In this document: piece by piece, positions 10,760 through 19,503 of the stretch | How the letters are laid out: each line of letters opens with the position of its first letter | Position numbering within the stretch: position 1 is the first letter of the stretch | Source: UBA1231 sp045652765 | GTDB lineage: Bacteria; Bacillota_I; Bacilli_A; ML615J-28; CAG-313 | Assembly (NCBI GenBank): GCA_045652765.1 | Contig: JAZOLG010000010.1 | Coordinates: 1 to 46,163, forward strand | Direction: 5' to 3' | DNA length: 46,163 nt | Notes under the pieces: generated by a model | Told to the model about the DNA's origin: nothing | The model's database searches: none | Seen by the model: the letters and a program-made list of their open reading frames with translations, nothing else | Program-made: the position numbers and the translations under genes

Positions 10760-10813
10760 ATATAAGTAAAAATAACTGACTATGGTTACCAGACTATGGG
10801 AAAGGAGTAAAGC

Positions 10814-11032
10814 ATGAAAAAAGGAATTCATCCAAATTATCAAAAGGCTAAAGTAGTATGTGTATCTTGTGGTAATGAATTTGAATCAGGATCAGTTTTA
10901 AAAGAAATCAGAGTTGATACTTGTTCAAAATGTCATCCATTCTACACTGGTGAACAAAAATTTGTTCAATCTGCTGGACGTATTGATAGATTCAATAAAC
11001 GTTTAAGCCAAGCTCAAAAAGCTAATAAATAA
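10814..11032 (+). CDS. rpmE: 50S ribosomal protein L31, zinc-binding type
   Basis: This 72-residue protein of the large ribosomal subunit starts with MKKGIHPNY, the usual L31 opening. It has four cysteines in two CxxC pairs (C16, C19, C37, C40), so it is the zinc-carrying type rather than the Cys-less YtiA type. The HPFYTG block (41-46) and the basic C-terminal tail are also typical. The start is preceded by AAAGGAG. The gene is monocistronic, with its own promoter and terminator. In bacteria with zinc-dependent L31 switching this protein can act as a zinc reserve; no Cys-less paralogue is in this window. Confidence 0.97.
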   Translation: MKKGIHPNYQKAKVVCVSCGNEFESGSVLKEIRVDTCSKCHPFYTGEQKFVQSAGRIDRFNKRLSQAQKANK

Positions 11033-11048
11033 CAAAGTAGATTAAAGA

Positions 11049-11083
11049 TTAGTATAAGTTATAAACTTGTACTAATTTTTTTT
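11049..11083 (+). terminator. Terminator of rpmE
   Basis: TTAGTATAAGTT and AACTTGTACTAA pair around a 3-nt loop with one mismatch, followed by a run of eight T. Confidence 0.85.
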
Positions 11084-11111
11084 ATAATCATTATTAATTA
11101 TTTGTAATTTG

Positions 11112-11120
11112 TGATATACT
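11112..11120 (+). promoter_or_regulatory. TG-extended -10 for the aminopeptidase pair
   Basis: TGATATACT is a TG-n-TATACT extended -10 box. No good -35 hexamer is visible 17 bp upstream. It lies 27 nt before the start of the next gene. Confidence 0.5.
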
Positions 11121-11147
11121 ATATATAATAAGAAAAGAGGTATTAAT

Positions 11148-12380
11148 ATGAATCAAGAATTAAATAATAAGTTTGCAAGATTAATTGTTAATGTTGGAAT
11201 CAATTTACAAAATCGACAAGGTTTAGTTATTAATGCGCCTATTGAAGCAGTCGAACTTGTACGTGAGATTGTTAAAGTTGCATACGAAATGAAAACAAGT
11301 AATGTTTATATTAATTGGAGTGATGGCTTAGTTAATAAAACAGTTTTACAAAATGCTGAAGTTGAAGACATGTTAGTAACAGATTGGGAACTTGCAAAAC
11401 TTCATTATATTGTTGATAATGGTTTTGCCATGTTATCAATTACCTCACCAAACCCTGGGTTAATGGCTGGCGTTGATATGTCAAGAAGTATGAAAGCAAA
11501 TATGCAAAATGCCCCTAAAACATCTTTTGCTAGAGATAATACTATGAATAATAATACACAGTGGTGTGTTGTAGCTTATCCTAACAAAGTATGGGCCAAA
11601 AAAGTTTTCCCAGATTTAAATGAAGAAGCTGCTTTAGAAAAACTATATTATGCTATTTTAGATGCATCGCATGTTACAAACGATAATGATCCTGTTGATG
11701 ATTGGAACAAGTTAAATGATCAAATGACAAAACGTAATGAAATTTTAAATAGTTATGATTTTGCTAGTTTACATTTTGAAAATAGTTTAGGCACAAATAT
11801 TGAAATTGGTTTGGTTGATGATCATATTTGGGCAGGTGGTGGAGAATTTAGTACAAAAGGTGTATTCTTTAATCCAAATATTCCAACAGAAGAGAATTTC
11901 TGTATGCCTCATAATAAAAAAATAAATGGTCGTGTTGTTGCAACTAAGCCACTTAATTATGGTGGAAAATTAATTGAAGATTTTTGGCTAGAGTTTAAAG
12001 ATGGTAAAGTGGTTGCGTTTGATGCGAAAACATCTAAAGAAGCTTTGGAAGAATTAATTAAATTTGATGAAGGTAGTTCATCTTTAGGTGAGGTTGCTTT
12101 AGTTCCTTATTACTCACCAATATCACTTTCAAATATCTTATTCTATAATACATTATTTGATGAAAATGCTTCATGTCATTTAGCACTAGGTGCAGCATAT
12201 GTTGGAACTAATTTAAAAAATGGTACAAGTTATCAAGAATCAGAATTGAAAGAACGTGGTGTTAATATTTCTCATACACATGTTGACTTTATGTTTGGGT
12301 CAAAATGTATGAACATTGTAGGTACTCAAAAAGATGGTACTAAAGTTGTAATTTTCAAAGATGGTAATTTTGTAATTTAG
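11148..12380 (+). CDS. M29-family metallo-aminopeptidase
   Basis: A 410-residue protein of the AmpS/PepS/aminopeptidase T type, a cytosolic two-metal exopeptidase that removes N-terminal residues from peptides. Family blocks are clear: NIPTEE followed by PH; SSSLGEVALVPY with the metal Glu; NASCHLALGAAY with metal His and active-site Tyr; and THVDFMFGS with the last His/Asp pair. Length matches the family. The start is supported by an AGAGGT site 8 nt upstream. The stop (TAG) lies 8 nt before the next gene, a second aminopeptidase of unrelated fold, so the two form a peptide-degradation operon. Exact substrate preference cannot be read from sequence. Confidence 0.93.
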   Translation: MNQELNNKFARLIVNVGINLQNRQGLVINAPIEAVELVREIVKVAYEMKTSNVYINWSDGLVNKTVLQNAEVEDMLVTDWELAKLHYIVDNGFAMLSITSPNPGLMAGVDMSRSMKANMQNAPKTSFARDNTMNNNTQWCVVAYPNKVWAKKVFPDLNEEAALEKLYYAILDASHVTNDNDPVDDWNKLNDQMTKRNEILNSYDFASLHFENSLGTNIEIGLVDDHIWAGGGEFSTKGVFFNPNIPTEENFCMPHNKKINGRVVATKPLNYGGKLIEDFWLEFKDGKVVAFDAKTSKEALEELIKFDEGSSSLGEVALVPYYSPISLSNILFYNTLFDENASCHLALGAAYVGTNLKNGTSYQESELKERGVNISHTHVDFMFGSKCMNIVGTQKDGTKVVIFKDGNFVI

Positions 12381-12388
12381 GAGTATAT

Positions 12389-13651
12389 ATGAAACAATTA
12401 TTTGATTTTTTAAATAAAAGTGTTAATGAATATTTTGCATGTAACAATATTGTTGAAATCTTAAAAAATAATGGTTTTGAATATTTAGACCCTGCTTCAA
12501 AATGGGACTTAAAAAATGGGGGTAATTACTTCACAACAAAAGATCAAAGTTCTGTTATTGCGTTTAAAATGGGTCAAAAATTAGATTCTAAGAGCTTTAA
12601 TATAGTTGCAAGTCACTTGGACAGCCCAAATCTAAAAATTAAACCAAATGGTGTAATAACTAAACCAAACTATACATCTTTAAATACAGAAGTATATGGC
12701 GGACCAATTTTATCAACTTGGTTAGATCGTCCACTTAGTATTGCAGGAAGAGTATTTGTTAAAACAAAAGAGGGATTAAAATCAATTTTAGTAAATATTG
12801 ATGAAGACTTATTAGTAATTCCTAATGTTTGTATTCACTTAAAGAAAGATAGTGATATTAATCCACAAAGAGATTTATTACCACTAGCAAGTCTTTCTAA
12901 ATATGAATCAGTAAATGAAATATTAGAAAAGAAATTACTAATTGAAAAAGATACAATTGTTAGTTATGATTTGAGTGTATATAACCGTGATCAAGCAAAA
13001 CTAGTTGGAGTTGATAAAGAATTATTTATTTCACCAAGAATTGATAATTTAGAATGTGCACATGCTTCTTTACAAGCATTTTTAGAAAGTAATAATGAAA
13101 ATAAGATAAATGTTTATGCAGCATTTAATAATGAAGAAGTAGGTAGTACCACAAAACAAGGCGCAGCATCTACTTTCTTAAAAGAAGTATTATTTAGAAT
13201 TATCGGTAATAATGAAGAATACTATCAAGCACTTGCAAATAGCTTTTTAGTTTCTGCAGATAATGCTCACGCAATACATCCAAATAGACCAGACTTAGCT
13301 GATCCAACAAATCAAGTATATATGAATAAAGGAGTTGTGATTAAACACAATGCCAATCAAAGATATACAACAGATGCTTTATCAAATGCTTATTTTAAAA
13401 TGATTTGTGAAAAAACAAACGCAAGTTATCAACATTATACAAATCGTTCTGATCAAAGAGGAGGAGGAACACTTGGTTCAATTAGTTCAACACAAGTAAG
13501 TATTCCATCAGTTGATATTGGTCTTGCACAACTTGCAATGCACTCAGCATTAGAAACAGCAGGTGTTCTTGATTATAAAGAAATGATTAAAGCATTAACA
13601 AGTTTTTATAATGCTAATTTTAAAAGAGAATTTGACAATATTAAAATGTAA
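12389..13651 (+). CDS. M18-family aminopeptidase
   Basis: A 420-residue cytosolic di-zinc peptidase of the M18 family (ApeB / aspartyl aminopeptidase type), which forms large TET-like oligomers and prefers N-terminal acidic residues in characterised members. Visible motifs: ASHLDSP (His76, Asp78) for the first metal ligands, YGGPILSTWLDRPLSIAG, SPRIDNLECAH with the bridging Asp, NNEEVGS with the catalytic Glu pair, VSADNAHA-HPN, and the C-terminal VDIGLAQLAMHS with the last His. All expected metal residues are present. GGAG of the ribosome site overlaps the TAG of the upstream M29 gene, so the pair is co-transcribed. Confidence 0.95.
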   Translation: MKQLFDFLNKSVNEYFACNNIVEILKNNGFEYLDPASKWDLKNGGNYFTTKDQSSVIAFKMGQKLDSKSFNIVASHLDSPNLKIKPNGVITKPNYTSLNTEVYGGPILSTWLDRPLSIAGRVFVKTKEGLKSILVNIDEDLLVIPNVCIHLKKDSDINPQRDLLPLASLSKYESVNEILEKKLLIEKDTIVSYDLSVYNRDQAKLVGVDKELFISPRIDNLECAHASLQAFLESNNENKINVYAAFNNEEVGSTTKQGAASTFLKEVLFRIIGNNEEYYQALANSFLVSADNAHAIHPNRPDLADPTNQVYMNKGVVIKHNANQRYTTDALSNAYFKMICEKTNASYQHYTNRSDQRGGGTLGSISSTQVSIPSVDIGLAQLAMHSALETAGVLDYKEMIKALTSFYNANFKREFDNIKM

Positions 13652-13679
13652 AAAGAGATGAATCTTCATCTCTTTTTTT
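13652..13679. terminator. Bidirectional terminator between convergent genes
   Basis: AAGAGATGAA and TTCATCTCTT form a perfect 10-bp stem with a 2-nt loop. An A-run on the left and a T-run on the right serve both the M18 gene and the convergent TspO-like gene, whose stop codon touches it. Confidence 0.9.
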
Positions 13680-14133
13680 AGTTAAATAAAAAAACATAAC
13701 CTGACAATACACAAGCAAATAAACTCCAAATGACATTTGGTATTATTAGATATGAAAGCTTTTTGCTAAATAATACTGCCTCCATCCAAACAAATAATAT
13801 TGATAAAAAAGATGTACAACACATAACAAAAGGCCAAAACAATAATTTGAATTGAAAGAAAAATAAAACATATAGAATATTGCTTAAATAATTAATAACT
13901 AAATAAAATAATAATCTTTTTTTGTTTAATAAGTCATTATATATATTTATTAAAAATATTGATAAAAGCGAATAAAGAATTGTCCAAACAACTGAAAACA
14001 CAATGCTTGGAATATTAATCTTGTTTATAGAATTATAAAATTCTAAATCTCGACTAATAAAAAAATAAGGAACAATATAAATTGCTAAAAATAAAAAAAA
14101 TAGTAAAATGTTTTGAAAAGAAAATTTTTTCAT
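13678..14133 (-). CDS. TspO/MBR-like membrane protein
   Basis: A 151-residue integral membrane protein with five hydrophobic segments, the TspO/MBR (tryptophan-rich sensory protein) layout. The family block after helix 1 is visible as IPSIVFSVVWTILYSLLSIFL. The last helix, IPNVIWSLFACVLSGYVFLFN, corresponds to the usual PYxxWxxFAxxLN block. It has only four Trp and lacks some canonical aromatic residues, so ligand binding (porphyrins in known TspO) is uncertain. The ATG at 14133 is chosen over one six codons upstream: a GAGGT site sits 7 nt before it, and the longer form would run through that site. Convergent to the M18 gene and divergent from the GHL10 gene. Confidence 0.75.
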   Translation of the reverse strand: MKKFSFQNILLFFLFLAIYIVPYFFISRDLEFYNSINKINIPSIVFSVVWTILYSLLSIFLINIYNDLLNKKRLLFYLVINYLSNILYVLFFFQFKLLFWPFVMCCTSFLSILFVWMEAVLFSKKLSYLIIPNVIWSLFACVLSGYVFLFN

Positions 14134-14165
14134 AAATACCTCACACTTCAACCTACTAAAATTTG

Positions 14166-14191
14166 TATGAAATTTTTAGATAAATTTCATA
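14166..14191. promoter_or_regulatory. 10-bp inverted repeat between divergent genes
   Basis: TATGAAATTT (14166-14175) and AAATTTCATA (14182-14191) are perfect inverted copies separated by 6 bp. They lie between the TspO-like gene and the GHL10 gene, beside the -35 region of the latter. This is a plausible operator for a dimeric regulator; the regulator is unknown. Confidence 0.5.
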
Positions 14192-14200
14192 TATAGTATA

Positions 14201-14229
14201 TTGTCAAAATACTTAAATTATGATATAAT
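14201..14229 (+). promoter_or_regulatory. Promoter of the GHL10 gene
   Basis: TTGTCA (14201-14206) and TATAAT (14224-14229) are spaced by 17 bp, with a TG-extended -10. On the minus strand the same spot reads TTGACA (14207-14202), a possible -35 for the TspO-like gene, but no good matching -10 is visible there. Confidence 0.8.
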
Positions 14230-14252
14230 ACTTTATGTAAAGGAGAATTAAT

Positions 14253-17200
14253 ATGAAATTATTTAAAAAGATAAACAAATTATTCTTAATAGTAATAATG
14301 GCTGCTTTATGTACTTCTTTTGGCAAAAACAGTATTCAAGAAGTTAATGCGGCTGCATCAAGTACATATCGTGGTAAAGTCCAAGAAGTACGTGCTGTAT
14401 GGGTTTCTCATTTTGCGGGGGATGTTCATGCGTATAGTGATGAAGAAAGTTATAAAGCAGAAATTTTAGGTATTCTTAATAATATGGAAAAGATGGGATT
14501 TAATACTATTATTTTCCATGTAAGAACTCATAATAATGCTTTATATAAATCAGAATTAAATCCGGTAGCTTCATTTTGGAGTAAAGTAAATTTTGATGAA
14601 TTTGATCCACTTGAATGGATGATTGATGAATGTCATTCAAGAGGAATTGAATTTCATGCGTGGTTAAACCCTTACCGTGTATCAACAAATGGTACTACAA
14701 AACATTATGTTGGTGGAACAATTCCAGAAGGTAATCCGGTTTTAGATGAAAGTAATTTACTTCAAGTAGGTGATTCAATTATATTTGACCCAGGTATTCC
14801 AGAAGTCCGTGATTATATAGTAGATTCTTGTATGGAAGTTGTGGAAAATTATGATGTTGATGCGATTCATTTTGATGATTATTTCTACATTTCTGGTTGT
14901 GATGATGCTCATACAAGAAATAAGTATAATATAGAAGGTTTATCACTTGGTGATTTTAGAAGAAAACAAGTTGACTTATTCATCGAAAAGTTATCTGATA
15001 AAATGTATGAATATAATATAGAAAATAATAAAACAGTTCAATTAGGTATTTCTCCATCAGGAATTTACCGTAATGGTTCATATTCAACTAATACACCTCA
15101 ATACGATGAAAATGGTAATTTAACTTATCCATTATATTCTAATACAAGTGGTTTTGCTCATTACGATAATTATTTATACAGTGATACTAAAAAATGGATT
15201 GATGAAGAATGGATTGATTATATTTTACCACAAACTTATTGGGCAATTGGTCATACATCTGCAAGTTATGCTGAACTAGCAAAATGGTGGAGTTGGACAG
15301 TTGAACATAAAAAAGTTAACTTATATTTAGGTGTTGGTATATATATGTCGCTTGAAAACACATCAAGTGGTCAATATTGGAAGAGCCCAAATGAAGTTAA
15401 AAACCAAATTGAAACTGCTAATAGATATTATGATAATATTCAAGGTCTATCATTTTATAAATATAGTTCAATGTTAAATACTGGTAGTCTAATGCAAGGA
15501 TATGTTAATTCATTAGAAGATTACTGGATTAAAGATGTTCCAGGATCTGTTCAACTTAGATATACACATCTTCCAGAACCTGATGTAACAAACTTAACTT
15601 TAGCCGGAACAAAATTATCATGGGATAAAGTAGATAATGTTCGTGGATATATTGTTTGGCAAACAAAAAGAAATGATGAAGTTAATAGAGTAGATCCAGA
15701 TATTAATCAGTTATATATTTATACTCAAGATACACAAGTAGAAATTGTTGATGGTTATGATTATTATGTATCAACAGTTAACTTAGCTAATGAAATCTCT
15801 GAACCAATTTCTGTTAAAGAAGAAAACAAAGTTGAAAGAGTAATTAATTTAATAAATAGCATTAACATACCTGTAACACTAGATCAAGCTAGTTTAATTA
15901 ACAATGTTAAAGCAAAATTCGATGCATTAACAAAAGAAGAACAATCAAAAGTTAATAATGCGTCTATATTAGAATTTGCGTTAGAACAAATTCAATTGTT
16001 AAATTTAATAAAAAAAGACGAAGCTAATTTTGTTAACACTTTAGTTAAAGATACAACTTCTAAATATGTTTTACCTACATCTTATTTAGATTATTCTGTA
16101 ACATGGGAATATGTTAATGAAAATGATTCAAAACTTTATAATATTAAAACTGGTGAAGTGTTAGTTGAATATCTTGCGACAACACTCGTTGGTTTAAAAT
16201 ATACATTGTCAAAGAATGGTTTAAGTGTTAGTGGAACATTTAATTTAAATATTGGTTATGTAAAACAATCAGAAATCGGCTTAATTTATCGTAATACTCC
16301 TAATTCTTTAAATCCGCTTGAAGATCCTAGTGCGAATGTATCATTTATTGGTTGGTCAGGTAAAGTATTTAAGTTTAATAATTATGTATTCTTTATTGCT
16401 GATAAAAATTACCACGAATTAACGTCATCAGACATACCAAAGGGAGATTGGTCAAGTTGTGGAAATGTATACGTTAATAAAACAAATAAAACAATTAGTG
16501 CTCCTGTTTCAAGTTTTAGTATAACAACAATTAGTAATTATGGTTACTTTATAATAGGAGCAGATGGATTAGTACGTTTAACGGTTGCTACTGCATCATC
16601 TAGTGATACAATCACTTTAGCACCAGGAGAAATTTTATATTCTTCAAATTATTTAGATGGATTAATTACAAGCTCACCTTTAAGACCAGCAACTGGAGTT
16701 CCAGTAGGCACTAAGATTGAACTTATTACACCGACTTGGAAAGAAGCATTAACAGAACAAGAACAAGCACAAGCACTTGTTGATGAAATTAATCAATTAC
16801 CTAGTAATATAACTCTTGTGCATCAATCATTAGTACAAAGTTTAATTGATCGATATGAAAGTTTATCAAAGCCTGCTCAAGCATATGTTACAAATTACAA
16901 TTTAGTAGAACAAGCTAAAGCTAAAATTGATAAGTTAATTGAAGAAGAAGCAACACTAAATGAATTAAAACTACAAGCTATAAAAGATCTTAAAAATTAT
17001 ATTACTGATTTAACTATTTATAGTGACTCTGGTAAAACACAAATTCAAAATATTATTGCAATGTATGAAATTCAAATAACTAATCAATTATCGATTACAA
17101 GTGTCAATGAACTTCTAACTTCAGCAAAAACAGCCTTAGATAATGTAAATACAAAAGCTGAGGAAGATGCTGAAATTATTCAAGAAGAACGTGACCTTGC

Positions 17201-18146
17201 ACTTAAAGATTTAAATAGTTATATTCAAGATTTATCAATTTATTCTCAAAAAGGTAAAGACTTAATTGCAACTATTATTTCAAACACTACTAATGCGATT
17301 AATAATGCTAATACAGTAGACGATGTAATGAATATTTTAGAAAAAGGTATGCTTGATCTTGATGAAGTATTAACAGAAGTGGAAGAATATCAAAACGAAG
17401 GAATAGATAAAATTGAGGAATTAATCAGTAATATTGATTATACTTTATATTCATCATCTAATGCTAATAAGATTCGCAATGCTATTTTATCAGCAAAAAC
17501 TAATGTTTTAAAATCAACTAATGAAGCTGAAATTACAAAAATTATTAATGATTTAGATGCTTTAATTAAAGATGTAAAAACAAAAGAACAAGAAGCTGCA
17601 GAATTACAAATAGAAAAAGATGCCGCAATCAAAGTAATCTATGAAAGTTATAATATTGATGATTATGCAAATAAAGATAAACCTATAGTTGAGGCTATTG
17701 TTAATGAATATGTAACATTAATAAATCTTACTACTTCTCAATCTAAAATTGTTACATATAAGGCTGAAGCTTTAAGTAAGATTAAAGCAATTCCAATTGA
17801 TGAATTAGCTGTTGCAAGACGCGAAACAAAAGAACAAGCAAGAGAATATATCGATGCGCTTATTGTTTCAGAAGTAGGAAGAAATCAATTAGAAACATTA
17901 TATAGCAAATTAGTGGAAAATGTTGAGAATGAAACTATTGAAGCTAAAATAACATTATTGTTAAAACAATTTAAAGATGACGCAGATAACATTTCAAAGA
18001 ATAATCCGCAAACAGAAGAACCATCTGTAAATCCTCCAAAAGATGATGATGATTCATCAAACTGTAAATTATTTAGTGTTTATTCAACAAGTGTATTAAT
18101 GTCTATGTTATTAGGATGTATTTTAGTTTTAAAAAAACGTCGTTAA
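14253..18146 (+). CDS. Secreted GHL10-type glycoside hydrolase with helical repeats
   Basis: A 1297-residue exported protein. Residues 1-34 form a signal peptide (KK, hydrophobic core, cleavage near VNA-A). Residues about 45-400 match the glycosyl-hydrolase-like 10 (PF02638) family: VRAVWVSHF, GFNTIIFHVRTHNNALY, FHAWLNPYR, DAIHFDDYFY, and QLGISPSGIYRNG. A fibronectin-III-like domain follows (~430-520, LSWDKVDNVRGYIVW). Residues ~560-830 include a beta-rich region of unknown type. Residues ~900-1255 carry about five FIVAR-like helical repeats (LKDLNSYIQDLSIYSQKGK and relatives). The C-terminus has an acidic spacer, SSNCK, a hydrophobic segment and KKRR: a sorting or anchor-like tail without LPxTG. 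Likely cell-surface polysaccharide processing; the substrate is unknown. Confidence 0.88.
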   Translation: MKLFKKINKLFLIVIMAALCTSFGKNSIQEVNAAASSTYRGKVQEVRAVWVSHFAGDVHAYSDEESYKAEILGILNNMEKMGFNTIIFHVRTHNNALYKSELNPVASFWSKVNFDEFDPLEWMIDECHSRGIEFHAWLNPYRVSTNGTTKHYVGGTIPEGNPVLDESNLLQVGDSIIFDPGIPEVRDYIVDSCMEVVENYDVDAIHFDDYFYISGCDDAHTRNKYNIEGLSLGDFRRKQVDLFIEKLSDKMYEYNIENNKTVQLGISPSGIYRNGSYSTNTPQYDENGNLTYPLYSNTSGFAHYDNYLYSDTKKWIDEEWIDYILPQTYWAIGHTSASYAELAKWWSWTVEHKKVNLYLGVGIYMSLENTSSGQYWKSPNEVKNQIETANRYYDNIQGLSFYKYSSMLNTGSLMQGYVNSLEDYWIKDVPGSVQLRYTHLPEPDVTNLTLAGTKLSWDKVDNVRGYIVWQTKRNDEVNRVDPDINQLYIYTQDTQVEIVDGYDYYVSTVNLANEISEPISVKEENKVERVINLINSINIPVTLDQASLINNVKAKFDALTKEEQSKVNNASILEFALEQIQLLNLIKKDEANFVNTLVKDTTSKYVLPTSYLDYSVTWEYVNENDSKLYNIKTGEVLVEYLATTLVGLKYTLSKNGLSVSGTFNLNIGYVKQSEIGLIYRNTPNSLNPLEDPSANVSFIGWSGKVFKFNNYVFFIADKNYHELTSSDIPKGDWSSCGNVYVNKTNKTISAPVSSFSITTISNYGYFIIGADGLVRLTVATASSSDTITLAPGEILYSSNYLDGLITSSPLRPATGVPVGTKIELITPTWKEALTEQEQAQALVDEINQLPSNITLVHQSLVQSLIDRYESLSKPAQAYVTNYNLVEQAKAKIDKLIEEEATLNELKLQAIKDLKNYITDLTIYSDSGKTQIQNIIAMYEIQITNQLSITSVNELLTSAKTALDNVNTKAEEDAEIIQEERDLALKDLNSYIQDLSIYSQKGKDLIATIISNTTNAINNANTVDDVMNILEKGMLDLDEVLTEVEEYQNEGIDKIEELISNIDYTLYSSSNANKIRNAILSAKTNVLKSTNEAEITKIINDLDALIKDVKTKEQEAAELQIEKDAAIKVIYESYNIDDYANKDKPIVEAIVNEYVTLINLTTSQSKIVTYKAEALSKIKAIPIDELAVARRETKEQAREYIDALIVSEVGRNQLETLYSKLVENVENETIEAKITLLLKQFKDDADNISKNNPQTEEPSVNPPKDDDDSSNCKLFSVYSTSVLMSMLLGCILVLKKRR

Positions 18147-18151
18147 AATTT

Positions 18152-18185
18152 AAGGTGTAAACGTTAATTGTTTACACCTTTTTTT
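18152..18185 (+). terminator. Terminator of the GHL10 gene
   Basis: AAGGTGTAAAC and GTTTACACCTT form a perfect 11-bp stem with a 7-nt loop, ending in seven T. Confidence 0.93.
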
Positions 18186-18241
18186 ATGGAAATTATTGAA
18201 TAAATACTAAAATATCTAAAATAAAAACTTAATATTATTAC

Positions 18242-18270
18242 TTGATAAATTAATCAAATAATAGTATAAT
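18242..18270 (+). promoter_or_regulatory. Promoter of tdk-tadA
   Basis: TTGATA (18242-18247) and TATAAT (18265-18270) are spaced by 17 bp, 24 nt before the tdk start. Confidence 0.8.
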
Positions 18271-18294
18271 AATTTCAAGAAAGAGGTAGTATTT

Positions 18295-18888
18295 ATGGAA
18301 TTTCGTGGAAGAGATGGATGGATTGAAGTAATATGTGGAAGTATGTTTGCTGGGAAAACAGAAGAACTTATTCGCAGAATTACAAGAATAAAATATGCAA
18401 AAAAAGAAATAATAGTATATAAACCTAGTATTGATGATCGATATGAAAAACTAGAAGTAGTTTCTCATTCTCAAAGAAAAGTAAAATCAATTGTTGTAAA
18501 AAATTCTGAGGAAATTAAAGAACACATTGATAGTTTAGATAAAATCCCATATGCTATTGCGATAGATGAAGCACAATTTTTTGATTCAGGGTTAATAAAA
18601 ATATTAGAAGATTTAGCTAACAAAGGAACAAGAGTTATAGTGGCTGGTCTAGATTTAGATTTTAGAGGAGAACCTTTTGGAATTATGCCTGACATCTTAG
18701 CTCGTGCAGAATACGTAACAAAGCTTCATGCAATATGCCAAGTATGTGGTGATCTTGCGACTAGAACACAAAGAATAATTGATAATAAACCAGCATATTA
18801 TGAAGATGAAATCATCTTAGTAAGTGCAAAAGAAAAATACGAAGCTAGATGTCGTCATTGTCACGAAGTGCCACATCATGAACAATAA
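18295..18888 (+). CDS. tdk: Thymidine kinase
   Basis: A 197-residue type II thymidine kinase (salvage: thymidine to dTMP with ATP). The P-loop GSMFAGKTEE lies at residues 15-24, the catalytic and Mg-binding DEAQFF in the middle, and the lasso-region zinc is held by four cysteines in CQVCG and CRHCH near the C-terminus. Length is normal. An AAGAGGT site stands 7 nt before the ATG. The end overlaps the start of tadA by 11 nt, so the two are translationally coupled. Confidence 0.97.
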   Translation: MEFRGRDGWIEVICGSMFAGKTEELIRRITRIKYAKKEIIVYKPSIDDRYEKLEVVSHSQRKVKSIVVKNSEEIKEHIDSLDKIPYAIAIDEAQFFDSGLIKILEDLANKGTRVIVAGLDLDFRGEPFGIMPDILARAEYVTKLHAICQVCGDLATRTQRIIDNKPAYYEDEIILVSAKEKYEARCRHCHEVPHHEQ

Positions 18889-19336
18889 TGATAAATATAT
18901 GTTGCTTGCATTAAAGGAAGCACAAAAAGCGTTTGACAAAAATGAAGTTCCGGTAGGTTGCATCATTGTTAAGGATGATAAAGTAATTGCTAAAGCATAT
19001 AATCAAAGACAAACAAAAAAATCTGTTCTAGGACATGCCGAAATAATTGCCATTGAAAAAGCAGCAAAAAAATTAAATAGCTGGATTTTAGAAGATTGTA
19101 TAATGTATGTAACACTTGAACCATGTGTAATGTGTGCAGGAACAATTATTCAATCAAGAATCAAAAAACTAGTTTTCGGTGCTTTTGAACCAAAGTTTGG
19201 CGCAGCAGGTAGTGTAATCAATTTATTTGAGAATAAGTTTAATCATCAAGTTGAAGTTGAGGCTAATGTTATGAAAGAAGAATCAGCCAAACTTTTAAAA
19301 AACTTTTTTCAAATCTTAAGACAAAACAAACAATAA
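18878..19336 (+). CDS. tadA: tRNA(Arg) adenosine-34 deaminase
   Basis: A 152-residue zinc deaminase that makes inosine at the wobble position of tRNA-Arg(ACG). The signature HAE (His53, catalytic Glu55) and PCVMCAG (Cys83, Cys86) are intact. The downstream VFGAFEPKFGAAGS block is the usual TadA one. I chose the ATG at 18878 because MNNNDKYMLLALKEA matches normal TadA N-termini. A longer reading from 18824 would add 18 residues lying wholly inside tdk and looking unlike TadA. No strong ribosome site precedes it, consistent with coupling to tdk. Confidence 0.93.
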   Translation: MNNNDKYMLLALKEAQKAFDKNEVPVGCIIVKDDKVIAKAYNQRQTKKSVLGHAEIIAIEKAAKKLNSWILEDCIMYVTLEPCVMCAGTIIQSRIKKLVFGAFEPKFGAAGSVINLFENKFNHQVEVEANVMKEESAKLLKNFFQILRQNKQ

Positions 19337-19337
19337 A

Positions 19338-19346
19338 TGATATAAT
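19338..19346 (+). promoter_or_regulatory. TG-extended -10 of the SRP RNA gene
   Basis: TGATATAAT begins right after the tadA stop codon. The -35 region is weak (AAGACA at 17 bp). Confidence 0.65.
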
Positions 19347-19354
19347 ACAAATAG

Positions 19355-19469
19355 AAATCCCATTTTAGGTACCTTCATCCAAGGTTAGGCGGTGAACCAG
19401 GTCAGGTCTTGATCGAAGCAGCCTTAAACTTGTTTAACTTGTGGTTGGGGGTACCTAAGATGGGATTTT
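19355..19469 (+). ncRNA. ffs: Signal recognition particle 4.5S-type RNA
   Basis: The ends pair as AATCCCAT..TTAGGTACC with GGTACCTAA..ATGGGATT, giving one long rod about 115 nt long. The domain IV core is present: GGTGAACC, GTCAGG and GAAGCAGC in the right order and spacing. The apical hexamer reads TTGATC where most bacteria have CGGAAG (the GGAA tetraloop). The 3' arm runs directly into a T-run that ends transcription. Ends are approximate. Confidence 0.9.
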
Positions 19470-19479
19470 TAAATGAAAA

Positions 19480-19503
19480 AATGGTCTTTTTATAAAGACC
19501 ATT
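19480..19503 (-). terminator. Terminator of the MBL-fold gene
   Basis: AATGGTCTTT and AAAGACCATT form a perfect 10-bp stem with a 4-nt loop. On the minus strand it is followed by a T-run. It touches the stop codon of the minus-strand gene. Confidence 0.85.

Noticed and set aside
18824..18877. Longer start for tadA
   Set aside because: The extra residues lie inside tdk and do not look like a TadA N-terminus.
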